A stretch of 64,000 bases of DNA. Source: Inia geoffrensis. Lineage: Eukaryota; Chordata; Mammalia; Artiodactyla; Iniidae. The translations under genes were made by a program, and so were the position numbers. The DNA is taken from contig CM070902.1 in assembly GCA_036417435.1 (NCBI GenBank), positions 140,915,886 through 140,979,885 of the forward strand, in the 5' to 3' direction. Positions 48,522-61,160 of this stretch are shown piece by piece (within the stretch, counting starts at the first letter, position 1; every line of letters begins with the position of its first letter). The notes beneath the pieces are model-generated. The model saw only the letters and a list, made by a program, of their open reading frames with translations, was not told the origin of the DNA and ran no database searches.

Positions 48522-48727
48522 GGGCTTCCCTGGTGGCGCAGTGGTTGAGAGTCTGCCTGCCGATGCAGGGGACGCGGGTTCGTGCCCCGTTCCGGGAGGA
48601 TCCCACATGCCGCAGAGCAGCTGGGCCCGTGAGCCATGGCCACTGAGCCTGCGCATCCGGAGCCTGTGCTCCGCGGCGGGAGGGGCCACAGCAGTGAGAG
48701 GCCCGCACCGCAAAAAAAAAAAAAAAA
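48522..48727 (+). mobile_element. CHR-2-type SINE
   Basis: Near-consensus with a long A tail. Perfect 16-bp TSD AAAAGATAACATTCCA at 48506-48521 and 48728-48743. Confidence 0.95.
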
Positions 48728-50173
48728 AAAAGATAACATTCCATCTTGATCTTGGAAGGGTCACATGACCCACCACGATGATGCTTAGATCTGGATTATG
48801 TAAACTGTCGATAATAATACACCATTTAACGTACAGCCCTCTGTCTCAAAAACCTTATATAACTGTGCCTTGACCTATAATAGGCAGAACAGTTCTCAGA
48901 GCTTTCTGAGATGCTCTTCCTGGATTATAATCCTCAAAATTTGGCCCGATGAAAATTTTTCCATTTCTTTCCTAGATGGACTGATTAATTTTTCATCAAC
49001 AGTCAACACTAGCAACAAGTGGAACTTTGGTGAGAATTTTAAGCAAATACTGTGTTGGCATTAGCATCTCAGCTCTCTGCAATGATTAGAACCCAGACTC
49101 AGACACTGAGTGACTCAATGAAAATGAATGTAGATAACACTGTCAATATAACTGAAGGATTCAGGGCAGCCCTTTGTTGATTCTAAACAGGAATATAGCA
49201 TGTCAAGGTTCAAGGTTTCCACTTGTTTTTTTCCAGGTCGGTTTATGTTCCCTCTGAAATAAATTCTCTCCTCCAAAGCAACACTCACTATTCCAACCAT
49301 AAAATGTTTACCATGTGTTCAGGCTAATACACTGTGTGCAGCTGCTTATGGCAACAACTGTGGTAACATGCTCCACATTTAAAAAGCAATTGTTAGCAAT
49401 TGGAGCAAATTCCCCAACCTAACCAACTTTGTGTGGGAAGACAAATTAAAAAAAACAAAAACAAACCTCAACCCTGAGCAATCTAATCAGCAGCACTGTA
49501 TATAAAATTACCACCTAATTTCAGCAAACATCCGTGGTATTTCTAACAGCTGCTAGACCTACAGAATAGAAATAGTGCGAATGCACCCAAAGGTAGACAA
49601 AGATCAGACGAAACCACAGAATTAAACGCTCACAGTTTGATGACCACTGCCATTTAACCACAAAACCCCAACAATGTCCACAGTTGTTAAGGGTCTTTAA
49701 ACAAGGAAGTTCCTTCCCTAAAGGTATGTGCCACCGTTAAAGACAGAAGGAATACTCATGCCCTCAAGGAACCTTCCCTAAAGGTTATGAATAAACTTGT
49801 CTTGGATGACTGAACCTATTTCACGTCTACAAAATCAGAAATTACTCCTGTAAACCAGAACAAGTGTTTTAGTAAATCAGTGTGATCAAAACAGGAGGGT
49901 CTTAAAGAGTGACAAGAACCAAGGGGATTGTCTCCTCTGTATAATGTTATTGCAACTCAAAATTACCCAGAGAGACACATATGATTAATCTACAATCAGA
50001 TTTCAAATACTTTAAAATCGTATACACACTTATTAATGTGTCTTTAATAGCTGTAAATCTACAGAGTATCTAGAATTACTGCAATTTGCTGATGAATTAT
50101 AGACTTTTAATTTAGGGGAGGAGTAGGGGGTGGGGAAGGTATGTGCACTAAAGAGAGAACATATTCCTTAGAG

Positions 50174-50335
50174 CAGTGGTTTCCACCGGAGCTGCGTATT
50201 TTTTAAATGTTGATGTCCTGGGCTCCAGCTCCGGACCATTTAATCAGACTCTCTAGGGCAAGGGGTCAGCATTTCATCAGTAGAATTCAAAATCTCCACC
50301 AGGTGATCCTAATATGCATCCAGGGTTAAGATCTA
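50174..50335 (+). mobile_element. MER5-like hAT-Charlie element
   Basis: CAGTGGTTTCCACCGGAGCT start, with TCCACCAGGTGATCCTAATA near the end. The right terminus is degraded. Confidence 0.7.
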
Positions 50336-50734
50336 TTATCTTAGAGGAGAGACATTATACCCTAATTTCCAAAGCAAAACTGAGGTTTACCTTTCCATTG
50401 CTGGCATAAAAACCATACAGTAAATATCAGGAATAAAACCTGTACGACAAAGGGTTGGAAAGGTGGCTTAATGGTGTGGTACTGTCCTTAACCACGGAAA
50501 GTTGAGAAAAATTAAAAATAAAATAACCAACTTCCTAAGATTGATGAGCACTTAATTATGGGCATTCATCTTAATCACGGGCATTTGCTTTATTATTATG
50601 AGGTTCGAATGGGAATGCAAGCCAGGGTATTTTAGAAATGGAAAACTCTCATGCAAATTAAATAAGTTATTTAAGTGTGTGCCTCACACATATAATCTTC
50701 TTGAGCTTGCCTACACAATTTTTTTTCCACATAG

Positions 50735-50960
50735 TAAGTACTCAATAATAACTAACGTTTACTGAACTCTTATTATGTACTAAGGCCAGAGAGAACACTT
50801 CCTGAATGTTCTCTTATTTAATCCTCACAACCACCTTGCAAGGTGGGCACCATATCCTCATTGTATAGGTAAGGAAAGGGGCTCAGAGATTAAGCTACGG
50901 AGCAAGGGGGTAGGAGATGGCCTAGGACCCTGGGCTCTGAACTAGTATATGATCTATCTG
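50735..50960 (-). mobile_element. MIR SINE
   Basis: TTATTTAATCCTCACAACCA, GTAAGGAAAGGGGCTCAGAG and CTGGGCTCTGAACTAG. A good antisense MIR. Confidence 0.85.
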
Positions 50961-51880
50961 TTATTGAATAAAAGAGGGAATGAATAATGATTTAAATGGC
51001 TGGTTTCATCACCTCGATCTGATGAGGTGACTGTCCTGCAGACTGATTTAAAAATGGTTATTTTACCAATTTTGGAAGAAAGGAAGGTGTGTCACAGCCA
51101 TAGTTCATTCTCAGTACCACTACCCACTAGACAATTCTATGGTCATAATAAATGTTAGGCTGAATGATGGGACCAGGAGACAGAATAAAGGAGTGAAAAG
51201 ATTTTTCCAAACCTGAGTCTGAGTTATTGCCTTCTACATTGCAACTACTTCCAGTAGGAATCAGGCAAGGAAATCCTGTGAAATAACCACCTCAGGGGGA
51301 AGAAAGCTCAGAAAACATTATTAAAATTATCTGTACATTTGATTTGAAATTATATTCACTAAAATACCTTAAAATATCTAAATATTTATCATGTTAACTG
51401 AAAATAACATCCCGATCTTTCATAATATGGGTCTGAGATCTTATGAGGAAGGCCATACAAATGTATATGGAGGATAATACTATTTAATAGATTTAGGTTA
51501 GCCCTAAAACCCACTCTGAAAAAAAATGCAGAGTCTAGATTTGCTCCTCTGTTCCTAATCATTCTACTTTTAATGTATTAGAAATACATCAAAATCCATA
51601 AACAGAAGGTGGTGACATGAAGGAAGTCACAGTAGGAAAAATGTTTACAACTCTGCCTGGGAAGAATCACCAACCATCAGCCCCTATAATACACAGAACT
51701 CAAAACTTGAGGGATTACCCCACTACAGTGGTAAGGAAGCAGACCTTATATCTTATTATCTTCTTTTCAATTTAAGTTCCCTGGACAACTCAGCCCTAAA
51801 ATAACAATTTCACAAATTGTGATCACTCATCTCCCATTTTCCCGGCACTTTGTAATTCGCCCGTGGAATAAAATACTTAC

Positions 51881-51967
51881 AAATGGCAGCCCCTCTCCGT
51901 GGATTCCGGGTGCATCTGTGCATCCTTTTAAATGGATGTGATCTGGAGTCCTTCCTTTCCTCACAAA
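51881..51967 (-). other. Exon-like segment, 87 nt, in frame, in the DCLK2 large intron
   Basis: On the minus strand an AG at 51969-51968 is followed by 87 nt with no stop in the first frame (29 codons, starting FVRKGRTPDHIHLKGC and ending GEGLPF), then a consensus donor GTAAGTA from 51880. A second frame is also open. A T-rich tract with TTTTGTTTTCT precedes the acceptor. The peptide matches no domain I know. The segment is a multiple of three and phase 0 at both ends, compatible with insertion before the phase-0 exon at 22897. It could be an unannotated or decoy exon, or a chance match; no transcript evidence is available. Confidence 0.35.
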
Positions 51968-52614
51968 CTGTTAATATATTAGAAAACAAAACTGATTCCA
52001 GAGATCTTTAGTGAGTTACTGTACTGAATTAATGGGGCGTTACGTTGTCTTTTATCAGTTCCACATCTTATAAATTATCTGATATAATCTAAAGAAGTGG
52101 AAAAGATCTTAGACCGTTGGGAACTGAAAAATTTGTATTTTGTTTCTTTGTAATGCACATCCTAGATATATTACCCTGTGAACACACAAACAGACTGATA
52201 TCTATTTCTTGAGGGAAGACCTATCAAGTGGCTCTCTCGGCTTCAGATTCACCAGTGTCCATTAATTTTTCTAATTTATAGAGGTTAGCTGAAACTGCAA
52301 ATAGAAAGCACATTTATTACTGTTTTACAAGACCCATATGAGTTAAAAGATAGCCTATACCCACGCAATTCTATACTGATTTACATCACAAAAGGAAAGC
52401 TTCCCCAACTGCTCTTAAACTAAGTTCTCAACATCCTCAGGGACTGATTTTTACAGCCCCTCTTCACAATCTATAATAATTTAAAGTTCCTACAAAGCAA
52501 TCAGATGTTTTACCTAAATACTGCTTCCCTCTTTTTTTCTCATTTCCTTTTCATGCAAATGGTTTTAACTAGCTCAGTGAGTTTCTGTATATTTGTTTTT
52601 TAAACTTAAAGGAG

Positions 52615-52730
52615 TGGGTATGATTGAAAAAACAATGGATTTGGAGTCAGGAGTCTTGCCACCAAATAGCTCTGTTATTTCAGTCAAGTCACAGCCTCTC
52701 TGGAGCTTAATTATCTCACCAATAAAACAA
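52615..52730 (+). mobile_element. MIR SINE
   Basis: GGATTTGGAGTCAGGAGTCT, CAAGTCACAGCCTCTCTGGA. Confidence 0.75.
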
Positions 52731-52965
52731 ACAGCCTGCAGTAGAGGATTTATAGGTTTCCTCCTACCTATAACCAAATAACACAAAAGTTTCCCTTCCC
52801 TTTCCTACTCCCAGAACAGAGTCCATGGGGAGCAAACTTTCTGGTTGGATGGGACAGTCTGCCTAATCACGCCTTGTCTAACATTGGAGTCTTTGAACAC
52901 ACTAAGGAACACCAGTCTTGGCTCTATCCCAATCCACTGTGAAACAAAAGAAGACCATTAGCTTT

Positions 52966-53177
52966 CTTTCTTTTTTTTTTTTTTTTGCAGTACGTGGGCC
53001 TCTCACTGCTGTGGCCCCTCCCGTTGCGGAGCACAGGCTCCGGACGCGCAGGCTCAGCGGCCATGGCTCACGGGCCCAGCCGCTCTGCAGCATACAGGAT
53101 CTTCCCAGACCGGGGCACGAACCCGTGTCCCCTGCATCAGCAGGCGGACTCTCAACCACTGCACCACCAGGGAAGCC
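52966..53177 (-). mobile_element. CHR-2-type SINE
   Basis: Antisense, near-consensus. TSD CCATTAGCTTT at 52955-52965 and 53178-53188. Confidence 0.94.
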
Positions 53178-53779
53178 CCATTAGCTTTTTAATACTGCCA
53201 TTTCCTCAGCCTTAACAATACCCCTGTAGAAGCAGGAGTAAGCTATTTAACCTCCTTGGGGTTTGGGTTTTTAAGTGCCCAGGGTCATCAAGAATCCTAA
53301 GATACCTGGATAAAGTTCAGTCATCCTCAGGACCTCCACATCAACAAGGTGCTAGAATACTGAATGTAAATAAAATCTCAAAAGCTGCAAAACAACAAAC
53401 ATGTGATTATCAGGGGAAAAAAAATACTACTCTTAGAGCACCTCCTCCCCTACAATGAAAGTCATCAGGGAGGGTCTGCAAACAAGAAAAAGGAAATCTT
53501 TTATATGCTGGACCACTGTGGATTTTACATGCTTCTCTCTTCCTAAATCCCATGCCCAGGGACTCCTGAGCTTTCTACTAAGGAAACAAAGAAAGATGTT
53601 CCTCTCTCTTAGCCTCCTCCCTTCCTGACATCCCACTCCCTATTTAATCCAAATTTCTTTTTGCCTCCAAGATTATCCTTCTAAAACACCTTCCTAATTA
53701 TACCACTTGCACTGTCATTACTCAATTTACCTGTGTGCAAATTAGAAAAAGGTGCCCTTTCTTCAATAAATATTTCAAG

Positions 53780-54350
53780 TTAGCATACTAAAGTGTCAGA
53801 GAGGAAAAACTTTTTCCTTTACCCTTCTAGGTTCTTTGGGCTAGTATAAGAATTAAGTTGATATGAGACACATGAAGAGGAGAAAATCAAACAAATGTTT
53901 AATAACATTTGTATATGAGGGAGGGATCCAGAAAAACTGAGCAACTCACCAAAATGGCTGAAGCCTTCACCTTAAATACCATCCTCAGCTAAAGACAAAA
54001 AGAGGACGTTGAAGATGGGCAGAGTCAGTTACGGAAGGTTACCAGGGAAAGCACCAGTACCCAAATCTGGTATGCAGATTTAACTCATCACCTTCTCTGC
54101 TTACAGGAGCTTCTCAAGATCTGGTCATCCTCCTCTTCCTGGTACAGTGAAGGGAGGGAGACACCCTTACAAATGGGGATTTCTCTTACAAATGCAAATG
54201 TTTCTTTAAAAGGGTAGCTCCTACTTGGTCCTCAGAGTTTTTCCAAAGTCTGTTATTTCTTAGAAAATAGCCAGTTTAAAACAATCAATAGGCCAAAGAG
54301 ACATATTTGGGGATGACAAATCTTGCTCCCTTAAAACTGCATACCATGAA
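53780..54350. mobile_element. Possible old LTR fragment
   Basis: GAGGAGAAAATCAAACAAAT, GCCAAAGAGACATATTTGGG and related words resemble an old ERVL-type LTR, but I cannot define the ends. Confidence 0.35.
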
Positions 54351-54756
54351 AGCCCTGTTAAGGGGAGCTATTGGGGTCATGGCTTTGTCTGCACATACAG
54401 AAGCCCAACACTCTCACCTGTTCACAACACCCCCTCCCTCAAACGCCAAGCAGAGCACACATGCCAGAAGTGCGCTCACTCCACTGGCCCACGCCTTCCA
54501 GGTGACTCTGAGGTTCCAAGTTGACGAAAGGTGAGTATTAGGTCCCTAAGAGTGGCAGGTGGGCAAGAGAAGCCACCTTAGGGGACATTCAGAGGCAGAC
54601 GAAGCACTGCTAAGTTAACTCGGAGATCATACATGCACATAGACAGGTGAGCTGGTGGGATTTACGCCACAGGGCCTCTCCTCCACAGCCCCAGAACTCA
54701 CCTGAGCAGCCTGGATTCTCCACACCAGCCCCTCTCATGTTAGTCCATATCTAGGA

Positions 54757-55137
54757 TGTACTGCTGAACCCAAGTTCACGTGCCCGATGCACAGCGGGGC
54801 CAAACTGAAACATCAGAGTTTGGAGCAGAGAAAGGTTTATTGCAGGGGCCAAGCAAGGAGAACAGGCAGCTCACGCTCAAAGACCCGAATCCCGCAGGTG
54901 GTTTTCAGGGAAGAGTTTTTAAAGGCAAATTTGGAGGGGAGGGCTGCAGGGTGTATGACTTTCTTCTGATTGGTTAGTGGTGAGATAACAGGGTGGAGTT
55001 CCAGGAATTGTGTGCTCCGCCCAAAGTTACCATCCTCCACCTCTGGAACTCAGGGAAGGCCTACAAACCACAAAAAACAGGAGACACAGAAATGCTTGTG
55101 CACCTGGGAGGGCCCCACAGGGTCCTGCTCGGTTTCA
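54757..55137 (-). mobile_element. ERV solo LTR, same orientation as DCLK2
   Basis: On the minus strand it starts TGAAACCGAGCAGGACCCTG, has CCAATCAGAAG (CCAAT box), TTTAAAAACTC (TATA-like), then CAATAAACC (poly(A) signal) and a C/T-rich U5. Its 5' end is related to the LTRs at 19755 and 24544. The 3' edge and TSD are uncertain. A 210-codon plus-strand frame overlapping it is not coding. Confidence 0.8.
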
Positions 55138-55199
55138 GATATGAATGGTTTCTCCTTTGGTGTGGTACCTTCTGGAGGGCACAATGTGAGCATGATACA

Positions 55200-56560
55200 T
55201 GGCCTCTTTCCTGCTTGCTTTGTTAACCCCTCACTGCTCAAAGAACAAAATTCAAATCCCTTAGCAAAATTCTTGTTCAATATCCTTCAGAATGTGCCTA
55301 CCATTTCTTTTCTATCATATTCCCTAAGGTTTCCATGCACCATAATATTCATGAGTCTTTCAATAAGCCATGCACTTTCACTCCTTCATGCCACTGATTC
55401 AGCTATTTTTTTGCTTGGGATGCCTTTTTCTATATTCAAAACTCCAATTCATCGTTCAAGATACCCCTCCTTATGTCACCTGTCTTATCAGGTTTTTCCT
55501 AACCTCCTTCTTTCAGCACAAGTAGTCACTCTAACACTTCAAGTATTCATTCAACAAATATTCATTCAACACCTAGGAATATCTCACATTATAGTATTTT
55601 AGTTTGTGTGTCTGAGAATTCCTAGGGATTGGCATGGTGCCGACATATATTAGGTGCTCAAGAGAGGAATGTAGCTTTACGTCCACATCACTCAGTCCAG
55701 TAAGCAAAATCTCTAGTCTCTCCCACCTCAAAAACAAAAAGTCTCTACAAGCCCCACTTCATCTTCCCCATTTTCCCTCCCCTTCCCTGCCAACATTCTT
55801 AGAAGACTGTCTTCACATCCCCGCTATCTGAAGGCACTCTAACGAGGCTTCTCCCTTGCGTCTCACAGACGGTTGTAGATCACCAGCAACCTCCACGCAG
55901 CCAGATCCAAAGGGCAGATGTCAGTTCTCACCTCACAAAGACCTCTTGCCGGCATCTGTCCATTCACCTCCTTCCTGAAAGACCCTTTTACACCTTGGCT
56001 TTTTACTCCACACTCACCTGTTGTCCTCAACCTCCCAGGCGACTCCTCCATCTACCCTCCTCCCTCTGTCCCTTACAGCTGGAATTCTTCAAGGCTCAGT
56101 CCTAGGACCCCTTCCTCCTTCCTGTTCTACACTCCATGCAAATGACTCTGTTCATGACTTCAATGACCATGTCTAACTCCCTCAGTACTGCCTGTTTTCC
56201 TGAATGCACCTCTACCTACACATCTGCACAGTCTTAACTCTGCTCTCTTCCCATCATCCCTAGGGCAAAAACCGATGTTCAATGCCCAGCATAACCTACT
56301 CCCATGGATCTCTCAAGATTCTTCCCTGATGCCTGGAAGCCTTTCTCTGTACCTACTATCAGTAACCATCCAGCCTCTCTACTCCCCCCGCTCCACCACC
56401 ATTCCTGACCCACTAGAGGGACATCCCCATGGCCCACATCACCATGGTCACCATCCAACGTATTTTCAGACACGCTGTAGTTTATTCATTTCTCAAATGT
56501 CAGTACAGCCATTGTCTTTCTCTCATAAAGTAGTGCTCTGCTGCATATAAAGACTGAGTC
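55200..56560 (+). mobile_element. L2 LINE remnants (3' end and ORF2-like part)
   Basis: 55200-55665 looks like an L2 3' UTR (CTTTTTCTATATTCAAAACT, ATTAGGTGCTCAAGAGAG). 55690-56560 contains L2 ORF2-like words (AAGGCTCAGTCCTAGGACCC). Both are sense. The open frames are decayed. Confidence 0.6.
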
Positions 56561-56741
56561 TCTTGAAAAACATATTCTAACCCTACAGTTGATACAAATT
56601 ATATGCTTTAGCTGGTATAGAGAAGGAAAATAAAGGTCTTGATCCATAGGAAAGGTATGCAGCATATACTTATCTGTATATTCACAATGCTGGTGGTTCA
56701 AACCTTCTGAATTAACTTTCTCTGGAGTCATTTTCATGCAC

Positions 56742-57382
56742 TGTAAGCAAGCAGGACCTCATGGGGCCTTCCCAGAACAGATACCCCTCCCCCTGTCCCA
56801 TGTCTTCCACCTGCCGCTTACCTGTAGAAAAACGTCAGCCTCCTAGGCCTTCCCCGAGTTCCAAAGAGTAAATTTAATCAGAGAAGTGAGAAAAGGCAGA
56901 AAGAAAGGAAAACAGTCAAGCAAGACAAAATAATAATAGTTCAGCCATTAAACGAAGTCAAGGACCTTCAGTTCCTCTTCAAGGGCTGTAGATAATATTC
57001 TGAGCCATGTCCTTGGAGCTGTGTCACAGGTACTGAAACCCCCACCAGGTGGGAGAAGGTAACTGTGTGCTGCCTAAAAGCACGTGGACCCCAGACCAGT
57101 TGGAACCAGAAGGTTGAGGATGCTGACTCCCACTTGCCTCCCCACCAACCAATCAGAAGAACGTCCCCGAGCTGATCACATACCCCACAACCCCCCTCCC
57201 TCACCCTGTCTTTAAAAACCTTTCCCTGCAAGCCTTGAGGGCATTCGGGTCTTCTAAGCACTAGCTGCTCTGGACTCCTTGCTTGATACCCTGCAGTAAA
57301 TGCTGTACTTTCCTTCACCACAACCTGGTGTCAGCTGATTGGCTTTACTGCTCACAGGCAAGCGGACCCAAGTTTGTTTCAG
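56742..57382 (+). mobile_element. ERV solo LTR
   Basis: TGTAAGCAAGCAGGACCTCA start, ACCAATCAGAAGAACG (CCAAT), TCTTTAAAAACC (TATA-like), AGTAAATGCTGTACTTT (poly(A) region). Related at its 5' end to the other three LTRs. The 3' edge is approximate. Confidence 0.75.
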
Positions 57383-57649
57383 TGACAGAGCTACTGTTAC
57401 TTAAATGAGAACGTGCATTCACATACATTTTTAATTGCTTATAAAAATAAGCTTTCTAATATGACAAAGACAAAAATAAAAACCCATCACCCACTTCTGT
57501 TTCTGCACCCTTTTCTAGCAGAGGCTTCTATAGTTAGTTGATCAGCTTCCGCTATATGTTTACAATGCACTTGATAATAACATGCAAGCTTGTTTCTAAA
57601 AAATTCAAAGCAAGGAAATAAGGTACACATCATCTTTCCACATAAAACT

Positions 57650-57845
57650 TTAAGTTGAATCTTACAGAAATGAAGTGTCCTGATGTGAAGCCTGAGTATT
57701 TAAATCGCCTTTCTGACCTGAGTCCCTCCTCCACGGTAAGTACCCTAAGAGGGTCCAAACTTGCTTCTCTTTGCATCCCTAACACATAGCAAGATTCTTG
57801 GTACCAAGTGGGTGTTAACACTATGAAATGAATAAATGAATCCTC
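57650..57845 (+). mobile_element. L2/MIR 3'-end fragment
   Basis: TTTGCATCCCTAACACATAG and ATGAAATGAATAAATGAAT resemble an L2 3' end. Weak. Confidence 0.5.
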
Positions 57846-59117
57846 GAGTTCAAGGAGCGTCTACTCTAGTGGAGAGAAAATGTAATTAAAGGACTCTGGT
57901 CAGTGCACATTAGTGAATGGAGAGAAAGAGTAACAAATGGAAAGAAGGAGTAACAATGGATGACTGAGCACACTGAAGACAAGGACGCCTTTGAACTGAG
58001 CTTCTGCAGCAAATTGGGTTTTGTTGCCCAGCACCCATGTCCTCACTCTGCTTATAACAGAACACACTTTTTCCTTGGGGAACTATCCCTCTCCACTCAA
58101 TCCAGGACAGCCTTTGCCAGCGCAATCAGAGCACCGAGTCTCCAATTACAGTTTGATTCTGAAATTATGCTGTGGTGTCAGAGTTCCTTCAGAGATGCTT
58201 GCTGGAAGGATAGAGGGCAACCTGGACTGTCAGAATAGCCCCAAAGCTGCTAGGGGCCACCTGGAGGAAAGCAGCACACACAGCGATGCTGGGTTCTTCC
58301 ACAGTTGCCAAGTGGTCCATGGACTTTAATACCTTGATGCCTTTGCTCAGACCACCTAATATTCTCCTTTATTCCTTCACCAGCTGAAGTCTTACTCATT
58401 CATCAAAGCCCTATTGAACTATTCCAGCCTTTGAGAGGGGGGAAGATCCTCTCAGTTAGAATGAGTCATTCCTTTGTTCTCACAGTATGCTGTTTAAAAT
58501 CTTGAAGCATTTACCGAGCTTTACAGGGCTCCTCTCACTGCCAAAATAATAATACTGGCCTTGAAGCTGCTCTGTAAGACTGTTCCATTGAAAGCACTGT
58601 TTAAAATATACAAACACCAGCAAGACAGGAGTCTTTTTCTTTCTTTTTAAATCAAAGAGTTGGGTTTCTCTTTTAATTAATCTTTAAGCAGTGATGCTGC
58701 CTATTTTTGGTTTTACCTTCATCATTAATTATGGTTGTTTTCAAAAGTTAAATCTAAGTCACTGTGCGGCTACTCTGAAGGCAGTATATGGGGAATTCAT
58801 TGTTTTGGACCAGTTATTGGGCTTTCACTTTCGCTGATGTGCATATAGAGTAAAAAAAAGCAAAACCAAAAATCATTTATGTCACACAAACGCTTTCAAA
58901 TTACATATGCATTTCCCACTTGGTTGTTATTTGCCAAAGTCTGAGATCCTGAAAGACTCATGGGATCCAAATCTTGTTGCTAAGGTTGCTGTTTTCTCAG
59001 GTTTTTTTCTCCTATTCATTTACATATATACATATGTAAAAGTTTCATAAATATATATGTAATCTATGTATACATTAAATATTTCTATATTATTTATATA
59101 TTTTAAAAATGCTTTCT

Positions 59118-59322
59118 TGGGCTTCCCTGGTGGCACAGTGGTTGAGAGTCTGCCTGCCGATGCAGCGGACACGGGCTCGTGCCCCGGTCCGGGGAGATCC
59201 CACATGCCATGGACTGCTGGGCCCGTGAGCCATGGCCGCTGAGCCTGCGCGTCCGGAGCCTGTGCTCCGCAGCGGGAGAGGCCACAGTAGTGGGAGGCCC
59301 ACGTGCCACACACAAAAAAAAA
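59118..59322 (+). mobile_element. CHR-2-type SINE
   Basis: Head GGGCTTCCCTGGTGGCACAG, with a small deletion before CTGCTGGGCCCGTGAGCC. TSD not clear. Short A tail. Confidence 0.92.
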
Positions 59323-60349
59323 TCTTATCAATAATTATGGGGAAAACATCACTGGAGCTTCTTAGGTCTTATCTAGAGACACATTTTCCATTTTGAGCTT
59401 GTTGAGGAATAAAACATTCAAAATGCTATTTTCCTAGACTTCCAATTAATTCGGTGGTCCTTATCTGCAGAAACATGCCAGGGTCAGAGGGAAGGCAGTG
59501 GCCTCAGGCAAGGAGCTAGCCTGTCTTCACTCTAGTTTATTCCTTTCCGGGGCCTGCAGTTACATGTGACTGTCCCAATACCCAACTTGAAGATCTCGAG
59601 TCTTCCATGAGGGCTCAGGTATGCTGACCAGGATGCCTCCCAAGACCCGCAAGTCATCTGTTCTCTGCAAATTCCTTACGTTGGGTGCCCTTTCCAGAAA
59701 TGAAGGTGGCATAAATGTTGTACACAACGTTTTCCCTCCTTACACAGCTGGCTGGGCTGGGATGTGGGAGGCATAAGAAAGCATCCGTCAACAACTCCCC
59801 CTGGGAGCAGTTTCTTCATGATACAGTTAGCCGCACCAAAACCAGAACAGAAACAAAATAAAAACCACCTGGGGAGCAGCAACAGTGCTGGAAACCAGCA
59901 GGGCAGGGGATGCTGAGACACTGCCTACCTGGAGAGCCTTCCCTGGCAGGGCAGGTGCAGCTACTAAAGCCACTGCCTCCCTGCCAGGACACAAGAGAGA
60001 AAAGGGAGGGGTAAGCCCTGGCCAACCCTTTCAGCTTTGCCCTCCTTTATTTCAGCTGGGAAAGTTCCCACAGGGGGCTTGCAAGACAGGCTGAGAGAAA
60101 TTCGCAGCTCATTAATGGTTAGCTGGCAGCTCACAAGACAACAAAGGCCTAGATGCAGGCAATTGGCTATTTCTGTTAGCTAATTTCACCCTATTTGAGG
60201 GCAAAAGGCAGGAGATGGGAGGGAACAGGCCTGAACAATGTGTCCAGAAGTGCTCTTACTCAGCAAGAGGGCATTAAGTCTACATAACAGAAGCAGCAAG
60301 GGTAAAAGCCTGGAGCAATCACCTTGGTATTTTTAAAAACGATACATGC

Positions 60350-60590
60350 TATTTTATCAAGCACTTACTCTGTGCCAAACATACTGCTAAACATTTTTCA
60401 TATGTTATAGTCTCAATCCTGACAACAGCCCTGTGAGTTGGTACAGTCATTCCTATTTTATGGATGAAAAAGGTCTTACTGCATCCTTTTACAGATGAAG
60501 AAACTAAGGTTCAGAGTGATTAGATGCCACTCTAGACATCACCCAGGTTAGGGCTTGAAATCTAGGCTTCTGTCTCCAGTTCCATTGTGC
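60350..60590 (-). mobile_element. MIR/L2 remnants
   Basis: CAAGCACTTACTCTGTGCCA, AATCCTGACAACAGCCCTGT, TTTTACAGATGAAGAAACTA. A duplicated MIR-like core. Confidence 0.8.
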
Positions 60591-60638
60591 TTTCTGTCAA
60601 AGCACAGCACATTGTTTTCATTATAAAGAGAATGAAAG

Positions 60639-60845
60639 GGGCTTCCCTGGTGGCTCAGTGGTTGAGAGTCCGCCTGCGGATGCAGGGGACATGGATTTGT
60701 GCCCCGGTCCGGGAAGATCCCACGTGCCGCGGAGCGGCTGGGCCCGTGAGCCGTGGACGCTGAGCCTGCGCATCCGGAGCCTGTGCTCCGCAACGGGAGA
60801 GGCCACAACAGTGAGAGGCCCACGTACCGCAAAAAAAACAAAAAG
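60639..60845 (+). mobile_element. CHR-2-type SINE
   Basis: Near-consensus. TSD AGAGAATGAAAG at 60627-60638 and 60846-60857. Confidence 0.94.
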
Positions 60846-61012
60846 AGAGAATGAAAGAGTACCCATCTTTCTGAAATGGGAAACGGTGAGACTATGCGTG
60901 ACTTACATGATATACATTGTTACACTGTATATGTATACAATGTTCTCACTTAAAAAAAATTTTTATTTATCTCAAACACTAAATTTAAACTTCCCATTAA
61001 ACAGTAGAACTG

Positions 61013-61160
61013 AGGACTTGCCTGGTGGTGCAGTGGTTAAGGCTCTGCACTCCCAATGCAGGGGGCCTGGGTTTGATCCCTGGTCAAGGAACTAGATCCT
61101 ACATGCATGCTGCAACTAAGACCCAGTGCAACCAAATAAATAAATTAAATATTTTTTAAT
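61013..61160 (+). mobile_element. Short CHR-type SINE
   Basis: GACTTGCCTGGTGGTGCAGT head, B box TGGGTTTGATCCCTGG, 3' end AAGACCCAGTGCAACC plus AAAT tail. Diverged. Confidence 0.88.

Noticed and set aside
54970..55602. 210-codon plus-strand open frame, the longest in the window
   Set aside because: It runs from an antisense LTR into an L2 remnant, so it is a chance fusion of repeat sequence.
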